DNA from: Chara braunii
Taxonomy: Eukaryota > Streptophyta > Charophyceae > Charales > Characeae
Length of the DNA: 22,360 nucleotides
Direction of reading: 5' to 3'
Assembly: GCA_003427395.1 (NCBI GenBank)
Contig: BFEA01000429.1
Location: 612,420-634,779 of the forward strand
Shown: piece after piece, positions 1 to 8,520 of the stretch
Numbering within the stretch: position 1 is the stretch's first letter
How the letters are laid out: the number at the start of each line of letters is the position of its first letter
Made by a program: the position numbers and the translations under genes
The notes under the pieces: generated by a model
The model's input: the letters and a program-made list of their open reading frames with translations, nothing else
Told to the model about the DNA's origin: nothing
Databases searched by the model: none

Positions 1-800
1 CGCTGCGCCATCTTTCTCCATCACGGACTCTCTCCATCTCTGCTCGATCTCTCTTTGTCACTCTTGCGCGATCTCTCTCCATCGCTGCGCCATCTGTCTC
101 CATCGCTCTTGCGTGATCTCGCTGGACCCTCTGCGCGTTCCCTATCCATCTCCATCGTGGACTCTCTCCATCGCTGCGTCGTCTCTCTCAATCGCTGCAT
201 CATCTATGTCCATAGCTCCTGCTCGATCTCGTCTCCATCGCTGGGGGATTTCTCATCGCTGCGAATTCCCACTCCATCGCTGAGTGATCGCTCTCCATCG
301 CCATTGTATTATCGCTGCAGTTCGTCGTCGGTGCAGTGGCCCATTATTGTGGAATCGCACGAAACAAGCGTCAGGTATGCGTAGTGAAGGATTAACACGA
401 CAGATCGCTCCATCGACTTGCCATCGCTACACCAGATCTCTCTGTCGCTGCACCAGATCTCCCCTTCGGCTTGCCATCGCTGACCATCGTTCACCATCGC
501 CAACCATCGCTGCACTATATCTTTGCATCTGTGCGCCATCGCTAACCATCGTTCCACCTGCTCTCTCGATTTGCGCGCCATCTTTCTCCATCGGTGTGCG
601 ACATCTCTCTATTGTTTCGTGATCTCTCTCTATCGTTGTGCCATCTTTGTGCATCTATCCCCATCGTTGCGCCACCTTTCTCCATTTGTCTCCATCTGTC
701 TCCATCTCTGCGCCATCGCTGACCAATCGACCTAGTGTATTGTCGTTGTAGTTCGTCATCTGTGTGGCCGCCCATCATAGTCAAATCGCACGAAACAAGC
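1..800. repeat. Degenerate CATCGCTG-type minisatellite with 431-bp higher-order period
   Basis: The top strand is built from degenerate units of about 20-25 bases around the words CTCTCCATCGCTG and GCGCCATCT. The first 300 bases and bases 400-735 are nearly all this material. Two copies of a non-minisatellite module (305-371 and 736-800), beginning TGTATT and ending AATCGCACGAAACAAG, sit 431 bases apart. This implies a larger unit made of one module plus one minisatellite block. Open frames on both strands here are low-complexity translations of the repeat (Arg/Asp/Glu/Ser-rich on the minus strand) and are not called as genes. The array is cut by the left edge of the window. Confidence 0.8.
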
Positions 801-1110
801 TCAATGCATTTAACACGATGTATTAAACTAATTTTGAACTAATCGTTGATGCATTATATCTAAATAAACATAACTTTGACGATTCCGGAACGACACACTT
901 ACATGGCAGTCAGATATGCATGGAGTTGCCTATAAACTACATAATTGATTAGATATGATTTCAATTGTGCGATTCGTGGATTGGAGTTGCCTACATACAA
1001 GAATGCTTGACGGATATACCCGCTGTTTCGAAATCGAAATGAGTGTGGTGAACAAGTTCGAGTAAACTCACGCTTCGTCTCCGTCATAAAAAAAGGAAGT
1101 CCTTTTTTAC
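801..1110. other. No gene seen; transition between two repeat arrays
   Basis: This stretch is AT-rich and lacks a convincing open frame. From about 1020 it begins to show words shared with the next array (TCGAAATCGAAATG, GTTCGAGTAAACTCAC), so its right part is probably a decayed unit of that array. Confidence 0.5.
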
Positions 1111-1960
1111 GTGCAAATTTGCTCGCTCTTAAACCGACAGGGAAACTAATTTCTTATTATACGGCGAAGAAGTTAGAATAAACTTGCACTTGCACTTTTA
1201 GTCTCGAAACCGAAATGCTCATTTCAAGTGCGAATTTATTCGGTCTTCAACCAACCAGGCCCCTTAATTTCTTACTATACAGTGCAAATACTCATTTCAA
1301 GTGAGAATTGATTCGCTCTTGAACCAACCACCAACGTAATTTCTTGCTGTATGGCGAATAAATCCGAATCTACTCGCATTTGCATTCAATGTCCGAGTCT
1401 ATTTGTCGCTGAACCAACCAGGAATCTATTTCCAATTGTACACGTCATAAGTCCGAGTCAACTCGCACTTGTGATCTCCACTAAATACGACGCACTTTTG
1501 TACGTGCGAATTTTGTCGATTTTGAACCAACCAGGAATCTTATTTCTTACTGTATAGTGAATGTCCGGATCAACTCGCACTTGTACTCTCGCCGAAATGA
1601 TCTCAATGCTACGCATTCAATGTGCAAGTCTATTTGGTGCTGAACCAAACACGAATATATTTCCAGCTGTATCGTGCATAAGTCTGAGTCAACTGGCAAT
1701 TGTGCTCTGGCCTAAATGTAACAAACCATCCGTACTTTATGTGCGAGTCTATTCAGTCTTCAATTTTAGTGTATGGTGAATCGGTGTCTCGAATGACGCG
1801 CACTTGTACTCTCGCCTGAATGTAAGTACGCCCCTTATTTTATGTGCTAGTCGATTCGTTGGTGAACCTACCACGGACCTGTTTCGTATTGCATGGTCAA
1901 TAAGTTCGAGTTACTCGCACTTGTATTCTTGCATAAACAGGATCTCCTCCGCCAGTAGTG
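1111..1960. repeat. Degenerate tandem repeat, unit about 115 bp
   Basis: Each unit reads roughly: GTGCGAGTCTATTCGCTCTT, then GAACCAACCAGGAATC, then a TTTCTTACTGTAT stretch, then CCGAGTCAACTCGCACTTG. The GAACCAACCA-type word recurs near 1132, 1249, 1321, 1411, 1523, 1642 and 1864, with a decayed copy near 1759. Spacing is 72-119 bases, most often 105-119. The short open frames in this block are repeat translations without start or splice context and are rejected as genes. The CGAGT...ACTCGCAC half-palindrome in each unit is shared with the satellite at 10577-14259. Confidence 0.75.
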
Positions 1961-2319
1961 ACAATCAACTTGCACCGGAGAGAAAGTGCGAGTTCACTCG
2001 GACTAATCCAAATCACTTGCACGTTAAACTAACAATATGGAACAACAGTCCTTCAACTCGTACACGACAACGAGTAGGAAAGGAGTCGGACTTGTGAGAC
2101 CACTTGACCTTTAAATCAGGGTCCGGAAGTGCCACAACGTCCCTGGTTAATTAAAGAGCGAATAAACTCGCACATATATAGATTACCCGAGACCAAGAAG
2201 AAGCAATGGATTGAAATACTGTTGTGTCATTGTTTTGTGATAAATATTAGAAATGCGAGTTTGCTCCCTCTTGTTTCTTTCCCTGACTTCGTTGACGTGA
2301 TTTTTTTGCTGTACAGTTT
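1961..2319. other. No gene recognised; trailing repeat words
   Basis: A further copy of the near-palindrome GTGCGAGTTCACTCG occurs at 1986. The rest is mixed AT-rich sequence with short open frames showing no recognisable motif. It may contain the promoter or 5' part of the 2320-3165 frame, but no TATA box or splice site could be assigned with confidence. Confidence 0.4.
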
Positions 2320-3165
2320 TTGTGTGAGTCGTCTCTTCAAATGGGTGTCCAGACCGCCCTTTATGTAACGTCACCGCCACTGTCACGACAACTTGGAGAG
2401 GACGATGTTCGAGAACGTAGTTCTTGTGAGAGCAGCTCGGAAGCTCCCTGTGAACGGTCTCGTGATTTAAAAAGGGAGTTCTTTATGTTGACCTCGACAA
2501 ATTGTTCAGATTCCTCTACGATGTGCAGTAGGCGTCGTATTGTTCGCTTTACTGACGTTCCCGACGGTCAGTGCATATCTACAACGCTAATCCAGGGTAG
2601 TGAAGGTGATTGGGATATGCAGACGATTCCCGGTGGATTGATGTTCGTGGACACAGATTTTTGTGGTGTGTCCGAAACGACTGGATCAGATGTCGTGCGG
2701 ACAACCGGTCGGTTTTGTGAAAGCATTGAAGTTACCCAACCCCTAGTATTTGACTATAGTCGGCCGTTGGTGGATACGGACTTCTATGGTACACCCGATA
2801 GAAACGGGTCTGATCGAAAATGGTGTGATACGTCGTATAGAAACGGGTCTGACCGGGAACAAGCGACGAAACGTCCGTGTGAAAGTGTCGATGCAGGTAA
2901 GACAATTGCAAGTGAGTCCAGAAAAATTGACGGTCCCCTAGGTTTGTTGAGTTCGCAAGTCCACGTACGTGCTCTATCGATGTCTGTCACGGGTGCGACA
3001 GGAAATTGGCAGATTGGTTTTGTAGACAAGGATTTTTGCAGTTTGTCTGAGTCCTCCCGGTCGGATTTGTTGAGGAACGCTCCCACGGGTAGATCTGGTT
3101 TTATGGATGCACCGCAGCGGTCCCCGTCTACGACTCATCCTGAAACTCCCAAAGCGGTTCGTTAG
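2320..3165 (+). CDS. Unrecognised 281-codon open frame with internal DTDF repeats
   Basis: I do not recognise this protein. It is the longest uninterrupted plus-strand frame in the left half. Its composition is rich in Ser, Asp, Arg and Cys. Three loosely repeated blocks are visible: FVDTDFCGVSETTGSD, LVDTDFYGTPDRNGSD and FVDKDFCSLSESSRSD (about residues 108-123, 150-165 and 226-241). A short direct repeat, RNGSDRKWCDTSYRNGSDRE, sits in the middle. No signal peptide or membrane segment is seen. The frame ends 45 bases before the basic segment that opens the DUF7869-like transposase block, on the same strand. It may therefore be the N-terminal part of that gene, an upstream exon, or a second element-encoded protein. 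The start is uncertain: ATG 2320 is the first in frame, and an ATG at 2341 is equally possible. Confidence 0.4.
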   Translation: MCESSLQMGVQTALYVTSPPLSRQLGEDDVRERSSCESSSEAPCERSRDLKREFFMLTSTNCSDSSTMCSRRRIVRFTDVPDGQCISTTLIQGSEGDWDMQTIPGGLMFVDTDFCGVSETTGSDVVRTTGRFCESIEVTQPLVFDYSRPLVDTDFYGTPDRNGSDRKWCDTSYRNGSDREQATKRPCESVDAGKTIASESRKIDGPLGLLSSQVHVRALSMSVTGATGNWQIGFVDKDFCSLSESSRSDLLRNAPTGRSGFMDAPQRSPSTTHPETPKAVR

Positions 3166-3210
3166 GTTTTGTCTTATCCCCTGCCTGGAGAAAGGAGAAG
3201 ATATAATTGA

Positions 3211-5563
3211 AAAAATAGGCCAATTAGAAAGTCGGAATATTCGAAGAGGGTCAAATGTCGATTGAATGAAACTAACATTACGCTCGTCCGAGCGCACAAA
3301 TGTTGTAAGAACAAGTGTCTTCGGGTCTTAACCAGCGACGATATCAAACATGTGCGCGAAGCTTGTTATAAATGTCCCTCAAAAAGAGGGTCGAGCGGTG
3401 GATGCAAACTATGAACAATTTCACTGTCCCCGACGGTGGTCTGGAAAGAGTCCAACCAGTACAGTGCAAGCGTCGTGTGTGCATCGCTGGTTGGTGTAAA
3501 ATAATTGGGATATGTCGAAACATATATCGTCGTTATAGCAAGTGCAAGTCAGACAGGGTAGTCCGTGGCCAGCATGGTCGATGGGGATTGTTGAACCCGA
3601 GACCGGAGTATGTGACCATGCAGGCTCGTGTGACAAGGTTCGTGGAAGAACATGGAGATGCTATGCCTAATGACATGGTTGTGAGGGGGACCTCGCAAAG
3701 ACCTAAAGTCAGGCTCCCTGCTTATTTTATGAAGCTCCTTTTCTACGAGTCCATCAAGGCGGACTTGCAAGCAGCGGGTCAGAACGTCTTTTCTGAGCAA
3801 GTCTTCTACTCCATATGGACCATCCATATGGAGGAAGTACTTGTGGCATGCCAAACTTGCCAAATCCAACTCGTTCACAAAGTGTGGTGAGTGCGTTCGC
3901 CTTAGAGAAGCCAGAGATAACGCCCTCGCCCTTGTGACCGTAAGAATTTCGATGAAAAACACTGTAAAAACCAACTGAATATGGTCGCTCATCGTGCGGA
4001 TTACGCTGACTGAAAACTTCATTCCATTTTGAACCCCGCGGAATACCTCTGTCTTATAGTGGATGGAATGGATCACAAAAAGACAACCATTCCTCACATC
4101 GACATGTATAATTACTCTAAGGATCATCGACACGACATGATGATGAAAACGAACCTCACCTCAGTTATAGCTCACGGCACGAAACCGTCGATTTATGTTT
4201 ACACGTATTTACCTTTCTATGCGCATGGTTCCGATGGCACCATGACGTGCGTTATGCGAACTCTATGTGAGTTGCAGGCGTCCAAATCCAGGCGGACAAC
4301 TGCTGGAGGGAAAACAAAAATCAATACCTTATATGTTTGGCCTCACTTCTCGTTAAATTCGGGATTTTCAAAGTTGTCGAAGTGGGGTTCATGCTCGTTG
4401 GCCACACGCATACCGACATAGACGCGACTTTTTATGTTTTCTCTAAAAAGTTGAAGGACAATGATGCTTACACCATGAAGTTGTTGTTCTCGCTTATCGA
4501 GTCGTCGCATAAGATACCGCCGAAGTGCACTGAGCTCGATTACATTACCGATTGGCGTAGGGTAGTGGATCGATACGTCGACAAAAGCATCGTCGGCATG
4601 TCGAAACCACATCTCTTCAAATTCTTCATGCGGGACGGTAGTCCCGTCATGGTGTACAAAAAGTACTGCACCGACAGAGAACGGAAGTTGGAAGGCAATG
4701 CAGTTCACTGGTTCCCAGTTTTGAATGGAGAGTATGCAGGCCCTACCTCCCCTCCACAACCATGTGTTATTCCCCGTGTCGTTAAAGAAGATTTTCGGAT
4801 AGCTCGTGACAGTGTCCAAATATTCTTGGACGTCCTCGAACAGCACATACACATGTGGCAGACATATTGGAAGGAGAAGGTCGAAAAGTTGGAGGATGCT
4901 TTGTCTTACTGGAAAGCCATCTTTATCGAGGTGGATGATATGATGCAAAAGCAAAAGAAGAAGGAGACGAAAGAGGGTGAGGAAGAGGATGTCCTCGAGG
5001 CAAACGAGGCCGAGATCTACCCTCACACCTTCTGGCCACAACCAGTCGAAACTGTGGTCGAAGTTCAATAAATCGACCCTCCTTCGCCAGAGGCTTCGCT
5101 TATATATGTAGGACCGAGGGTGGGCCGTCCAAAAGTGGACTTCGACTCCCGACACCATATAAACAAAGGTGATTTTGTGATTGTCGGGCCACCCGATGAG
5201 GACGTGTCTCAAGGTGGCCCATTCTGGGTAGGTAGGGCACAGTCTGAGTATGTCGACGACCGTTCCTCTTCGAATTTTGGTTGTTTATATATATATATAG
5301 TGGTGGGTGCCTACAGGTCACTCGTCCGATCTTCGCGAAAGGTACTCCGGCGCTTGGACGAAGAGGTGAAAACTTTCCGCTTCAGACGAGGAACAATGGC
5401 AATGCGCCGAAACCGTGGCTTATTCCTAGAGAAGACCCTTCCGCAAAGGAACGAATGGAAGCAAATTTGTGGCAGGCCTTACAATAGCGGCATCCGTCTG
5501 CGAGAAAGCACTTGTTGCCTTTGGGACGGCTGTCTTTCCGGTCCATCCGGCGTGCCCGTTTAG
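3211..5563 (+). pseudogene. DUF7869-type transposase-like gene, frameshifted
   Basis: Five overlapping plus-strand blocks read as one protein of the DUF7869 family, an RNase H-like, transposon-derived family. Block 1 (3211-3414) is basic, then carries HKCCKNKCLRVLT. Block 2 (3372-3890) carries VCIAGWCKIIGI, a PRPEY segment, RFVEEHGD and RLPAYFMKLLFYE. Block 3 (3835-3978) carries FTKCGECVRL. Block 4 (3951-about 4270) has one TGA at 4011 and then DGMDHKKTTIPHID. Block 5 (4271-5071) carries IQADNCWRENKNQYL and VGHTHTDID. The DGMD, QADN..ENKN and GHTHTDID signatures are the family hallmarks and plausible acidic/metal-binding residues. After a Glu/Lys-rich coiled segment (about 4850-5010) the same frame continues past a TAA at 5069 into GDFVIVG and PFWVGRAQS (5120-5260), resembling the C-terminal beta-barrel seen in relatives. 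At least three frame changes and two stops make it broken as assembled. The changes at 3372-3414, 3835-3890 and about 4268 have no obvious introns, but draft errors cannot be excluded. Confidence 0.78.
5286..5299. repeat. (TA)7 microsatellite
   Basis: A perfect run of TA dinucleotides lies inside the C-terminal part of the transposase-like gene. The best reading frame becomes unclear after it, so a length change here may have shifted the frame. Confidence 0.7.
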
Positions 5564-5660
5564 TTAAATTCGAACTGATTCGGATTTGTTAGCTACGAAG
5601 TTTGCAAAGATAATGACGAGACGTTAACTACGAACTGAGTCCGATTTCTTGTCATGTAGG

Positions 5661-6565
5661 ATGGATGACGACGGCTCACCATCGTGCGACGTTGTATACG
5701 AGACAACGTCCTACGAAACCTCGTCGTACGTGAGCGGGTATTCCTTTTCGATCGAGAATGTGGACAGGGATCTTATCATCATGAACAAAAATATTTGGGT
5801 ACGAGGAACGGTCAGTCCTGACATCGATTATCTGCATGTCAAAGTTGGGGTCGGCCTCGACGGTTACATTGAACCCGAAACACGTGTTGTTGATGGACAA
5901 ACTACAATAGTTCGCGATAGAGGGTCAAATATGTGGTACCTCTACTGGAGCTTAGAAGAAGTTCAACTTTGGGAAGTTTCATCCAGTCAGGAGGAGAAGG
6001 TCGACGTCGAGGATATGGTAGATTCCAGGAACTCACTGCGCTTAGAACAAGACAGGGATGGTATGGACGACCAGCATGCTAAACTTTGCGCATGGTACTG
6101 CATCAGGAAGCCGCAGTTGCGTTACCCTGTGATCATAAACTACAATGACCGAGTTCGTCTATTCAACCGTGGCACCCCTGTATTAACTCTTTCACGGTGG
6201 CCAAACTTTGTGGTAAGCGAATGAGAGTTTTCTTCCATGTGAGGGAAGACTTTCGCGAGCCCACGTTCGCGGGTGCTTTGAAACGCTTCCGTGATCGATT
6301 CGAAATAGATCATTCACTCGCAAAATAATTGAATCTAAGGGTTGACTGTTTGGTGCATGCCTTACTTCACTTCCTTTTCGGATTATGTGAGGAGATATTC
6401 TTCACATTGGAACACAAAGACAACTACAAGGACAACTACAATTACTACAATCTACGAAAAGTTTCGCATCACCGTTTGGGTGTCCAAACATTGGAATTTG
6501 TAGGTGGTAGGTGGATACAGATCAACAACTGTTCTTACTGTGACGATGGACACCAATCGCCCTGA
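5661..6565 (+). pseudogene. Tandem unknown family, copy 1
   Basis: This is the best-preserved copy of an unrecognised protein of about 300 residues. ATG 5661 follows a TTTCTTGTCATGTAG sequence that could be a splice acceptor. The order is as follows. An acidic N-terminus leads to NKNIWVRGTV, DYLHVKVGVGLDG and DRGSNMWYLYW. An acidic linker (EEKVDVEDMVD) follows. Next comes a middle domain, KLCAWYCIRKPQLRYPVIIN, then DRVRLFNRGTPVLTL. The C-terminal domain has LNLRVDCLVHALLHFLFG and CEEIFFTLEHKDN. It ends NCSYCDDGHQSP and TGA 6563-6565. The frame slips by one near 6190 (GTPVLTL continues as FTVAKLCGKRMRVFF) and a TAA interrupts at 6326-6328; otherwise it is open. It sits on the same strand directly after the transposase-like gene. 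Function is unknown. The paired Cys and the Gly-His suggest, without proving, a small metal-binding tail. Confidence 0.65.
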
Positions 6566-7221
6566 CCTGCTATGTGAGCCTTCCTGTTTGGAAATTTCCA
6601 CAACTGTGAGTTAGTTCGCATTTTGCTGCTATACTCATACTAAAACCACGTTGTTCATCGACGACCTCGTTGCTCACATTACTAGTCTGAGTTAACTCAT
6701 CATTGTTGTCAGTGTTTCCACCTGCGGGTCTACTTTTTTCGCTTCTCCTGACCTTCGCACAATTGGGAGTATGGACACCCTGCAATGAAGTGCGAATCTA
6801 TTCTCAGTTATCGGATCCCCAGTACGCCGTTTCATTCCTCCTTTCAGTAGAGATGTGTGAGACTTCACTTAATTATGAACTGGCATAACTGTGAATATAC
6901 TCGCAGTTGCCATTCCCGCTGGACTCGCTGTGCGTCATCGTTTATATGCCACCTCGTTCTTCCTCCCACAATGCAACATGAATTCCAACCAGACCTCGGC
7001 CCGAGCAAGTACTTCCTGCTCGTCTCACGGCGTCGTTTCTCCAAACCGGATTTCCGACCTCGAAAGTCACGTCCTTATTGTCATGTGCAGTGCTCACCCT
7101 CATTTACTTTACGTAATGCGGGATGAACTCCAACCAGACTTCAAGTGTTTGCACTTCGCGTCAGCCTAGCCAGTCGAGTAATTGTTCCTTTCCATACGAC
7201 GTCTCACTGTTTCCTGCACAG
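6566..7221. repeat. Spacer between copies 1 and 2 with decayed repeat words
   Basis: There is no convincing gene. Words such as GTGCGAATCTATTCTCAGTT (near 6791), GTGAGTTAGTTCGCA (6606) and TCTGAGTTAACTC (6686) are decayed relatives of the repeat seen at 1111-1960. TTCCAACCAGACCTCGG (6982) and CTCCAACCAGACTTCAA (about 7127) recur 145 bases apart, suggesting a tandem unit. Short open frames here are repeat translations. Confidence 0.45.
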
Positions 7222-8029
7222 GATCTCATTAATTTTGAACAAAAATATATAGGAGAATCATCTCGTGAGCATTGACCTTCACTATTTGCACATTGATAGC
7301 GGTGTTGCGCCGGACGGGGAAATCTCTATGTGTTTAACCTATGACAATGACGAGCAAATTGTGGTCGCTTCGGATAACGGGTCGAATTTCTGGTATCTGT
7401 TCTTGCTACAAGAAGAGGTTGAGGTTGAGGTAGATCCTGACGACNGCNAGGAGGATGATAAGGAGCCNGGGACGTTGTTGCTCCAACGGGGATGATNGAC
7501 GCTTGGAACACCCTTTGTGCCATCCAACGNTGGCCAGCCCAAGACAGGAGNCACGTAAAGCTATGTGAATGGTTTTGCCTTGGAAAACCGGAGTTCCGGA
7601 CCCCAGTTATTGTTGACTACTATGGTCGAATTTGGGTGTTGAATCACAACACTACCGTTACTACGCTTTTTACGGCAGTTAAGGTCAATGATCGAAAAAT
7701 GAAAGCTCATTTTGTTAAATGGGAGGAGTAACGGGGTGTCACCCTTAGTCGCGCGGAAGCGTTTTACAGCCCGACACTTGCCGGTGATGCGGCTCTCAGG
7801 AAGGAGCTCAAGTTAAGGGTCGACTGTTTGGTACACAGTCAGTTTCACGACCTTTTCGATAATTGCGATGACATACCATGGAACAGTTGAATACAGGGAT
7901 CACAACATGGAGGTTGTTTTCCACAAAGATGACTACCACCGGTCGGGTACAAGGAAGGTGGAAATGTTCCCCTGTACTTTGAGAAAAGTATATGATTGTC
8001 CTTACTGTGAGGATGGGCATCCCTGGTAG
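7222..8029 (+). pseudogene. Tandem unknown family, copy 2
   Basis: The same domain order as copy 1 is recognisable. DLHYLHIDSGVAPDG and ASDNGSNFWYLFLLQ (7265-7420) lead to a very acidic linker (EEVEVEVDPDD, with N bases after it). The middle domain follows: KLCEWFCLGKPEFRTPVIV, DYYGRIWVLNHNTTVTTLF and KVNDRKMKAHF (7556-7728). After TAA 7729 the same frame continues into ELKLRVDCLVHSQFHDLF and DNCDDI. A frame slip at about 7880 then gives TVEYRDHNMEVVFHKDDY, and the copy ends YDCPYCEDGHPW with TAG 8027-8029. Six isolated N bases (7445, 7448, 7468, 7497, 7530, 7551) lie in the linker and start of the middle domain. The first conserved bases (ATTAATTTTGAACAAAAATA) align with copy 1, but out of frame. 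Disruption looks real but modest. Confidence 0.62.
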
Positions 8030-8039
8030 GCGTTTCCGT

Positions 8040-8183
8040 TGTTCCTTTGAGTGGGTGTGTCCTTGCACAATTGGGAGTAGTAGTACACTCGCCGGCAGCG
8101 TGATCTCGACGTTTGTCGATGGTCAGCAGCGTGATGTGTACGACTGTTCGTACTGTCGCAACGGACATCCTGAATATCTATAA
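8040..8183 (+). pseudogene. Extra C-terminal fragment of the tandem family
   Basis: Directly after copy 2 a short open stretch ends VYDCSYCRNGHPEYL and TAA 8181-8183. This repeats the C-terminal signature of copy 2 (YDCPYCEDGHPW) about 155 bases downstream of it. The bases before it contain TTGCACAATTGGGAGTA, a word also present in the spacer at about 6756. This suggests a recombination joint carrying only the tail of another copy. Confidence 0.5.
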
Positions 8184-8220
8184 GGAAAATGGTTCTCAAT
8201 AGGAGAATAGTCTGACCGTT

Positions 8221-8411
8221 CCACATGAATTACGTGTTGGAAATGAGTTGAGATTAAGCGGCAGTTGCAGGACTTGCGCTCGCTTGCGATGTGCGAATTC
8301 ATTCTCACTTATCGAACCACATGAATGATGTGTGGAAAATAAGTCGAAATTCAACGGCGGTTATAGAACTTGCGCTCTCTTGCGAAGAATGAATCTATTC
8401 CTAGTCATCCA
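8221..8411. repeat. Two 96-bp direct repeats upstream of copy 3
   Basis: CCACATGAAT begins at 8221 and again at 8317. Both units continue through GGAAA-A-GT-GA-ATT-A-CGGC, ACTTGCGCTC-CTTGCGA and GAAT--ATTC, ending in AGT/ACTT-ATC. Similarity is imperfect but continuous over about 95 bases. The units contain the GTGCGAATTCATTCTCACTT motif shared with the other repeat arrays. Confidence 0.65.
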
Positions 8412-8520
8412 ATGCTTTCGTGCATCTGATAAGATCGTGTATTTGTTGCTTATGCACTCGGTTTGTTTTTATGCACTCGGAAGAATCGCAACTGACGCTC
8501 TTCCTTATGTTTCTCCGTTG

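Noticed and set aside
1351-2097. Three successive open frames of 68-97 codons
   Set aside because: They are translations of the 115-bp repeat with no shared reading frame or conserved product.
3549-4133. 194-codon minus-strand open frame
   Set aside because: It mirrors blocks 2-4 of the transposase-like gene, which carry the recognisable motifs on the plus strand.
4343-5212. 289-codon minus-strand open frame, the longest in the window
   Set aside because: It lies opposite the transposase-like frame, whose conserved GHTHTDID and downstream segments are on the plus strand. The minus-strand product shows no motif.
6703-7169. Overlapping open frames between copies 1 and 2
   Set aside because: They shift frame within decayed repeat spacer and show no similarity to the tandem family.
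7205-7222. Splice acceptor TTTCCTGCACAG before copy 2
   Set aside because: The same bases align with coding sequence (GACAGGGATCTTATCATC) in copy 1, so they are probably inside the exon. Only copies 1 and 3 have plausible acceptors before their ATG.
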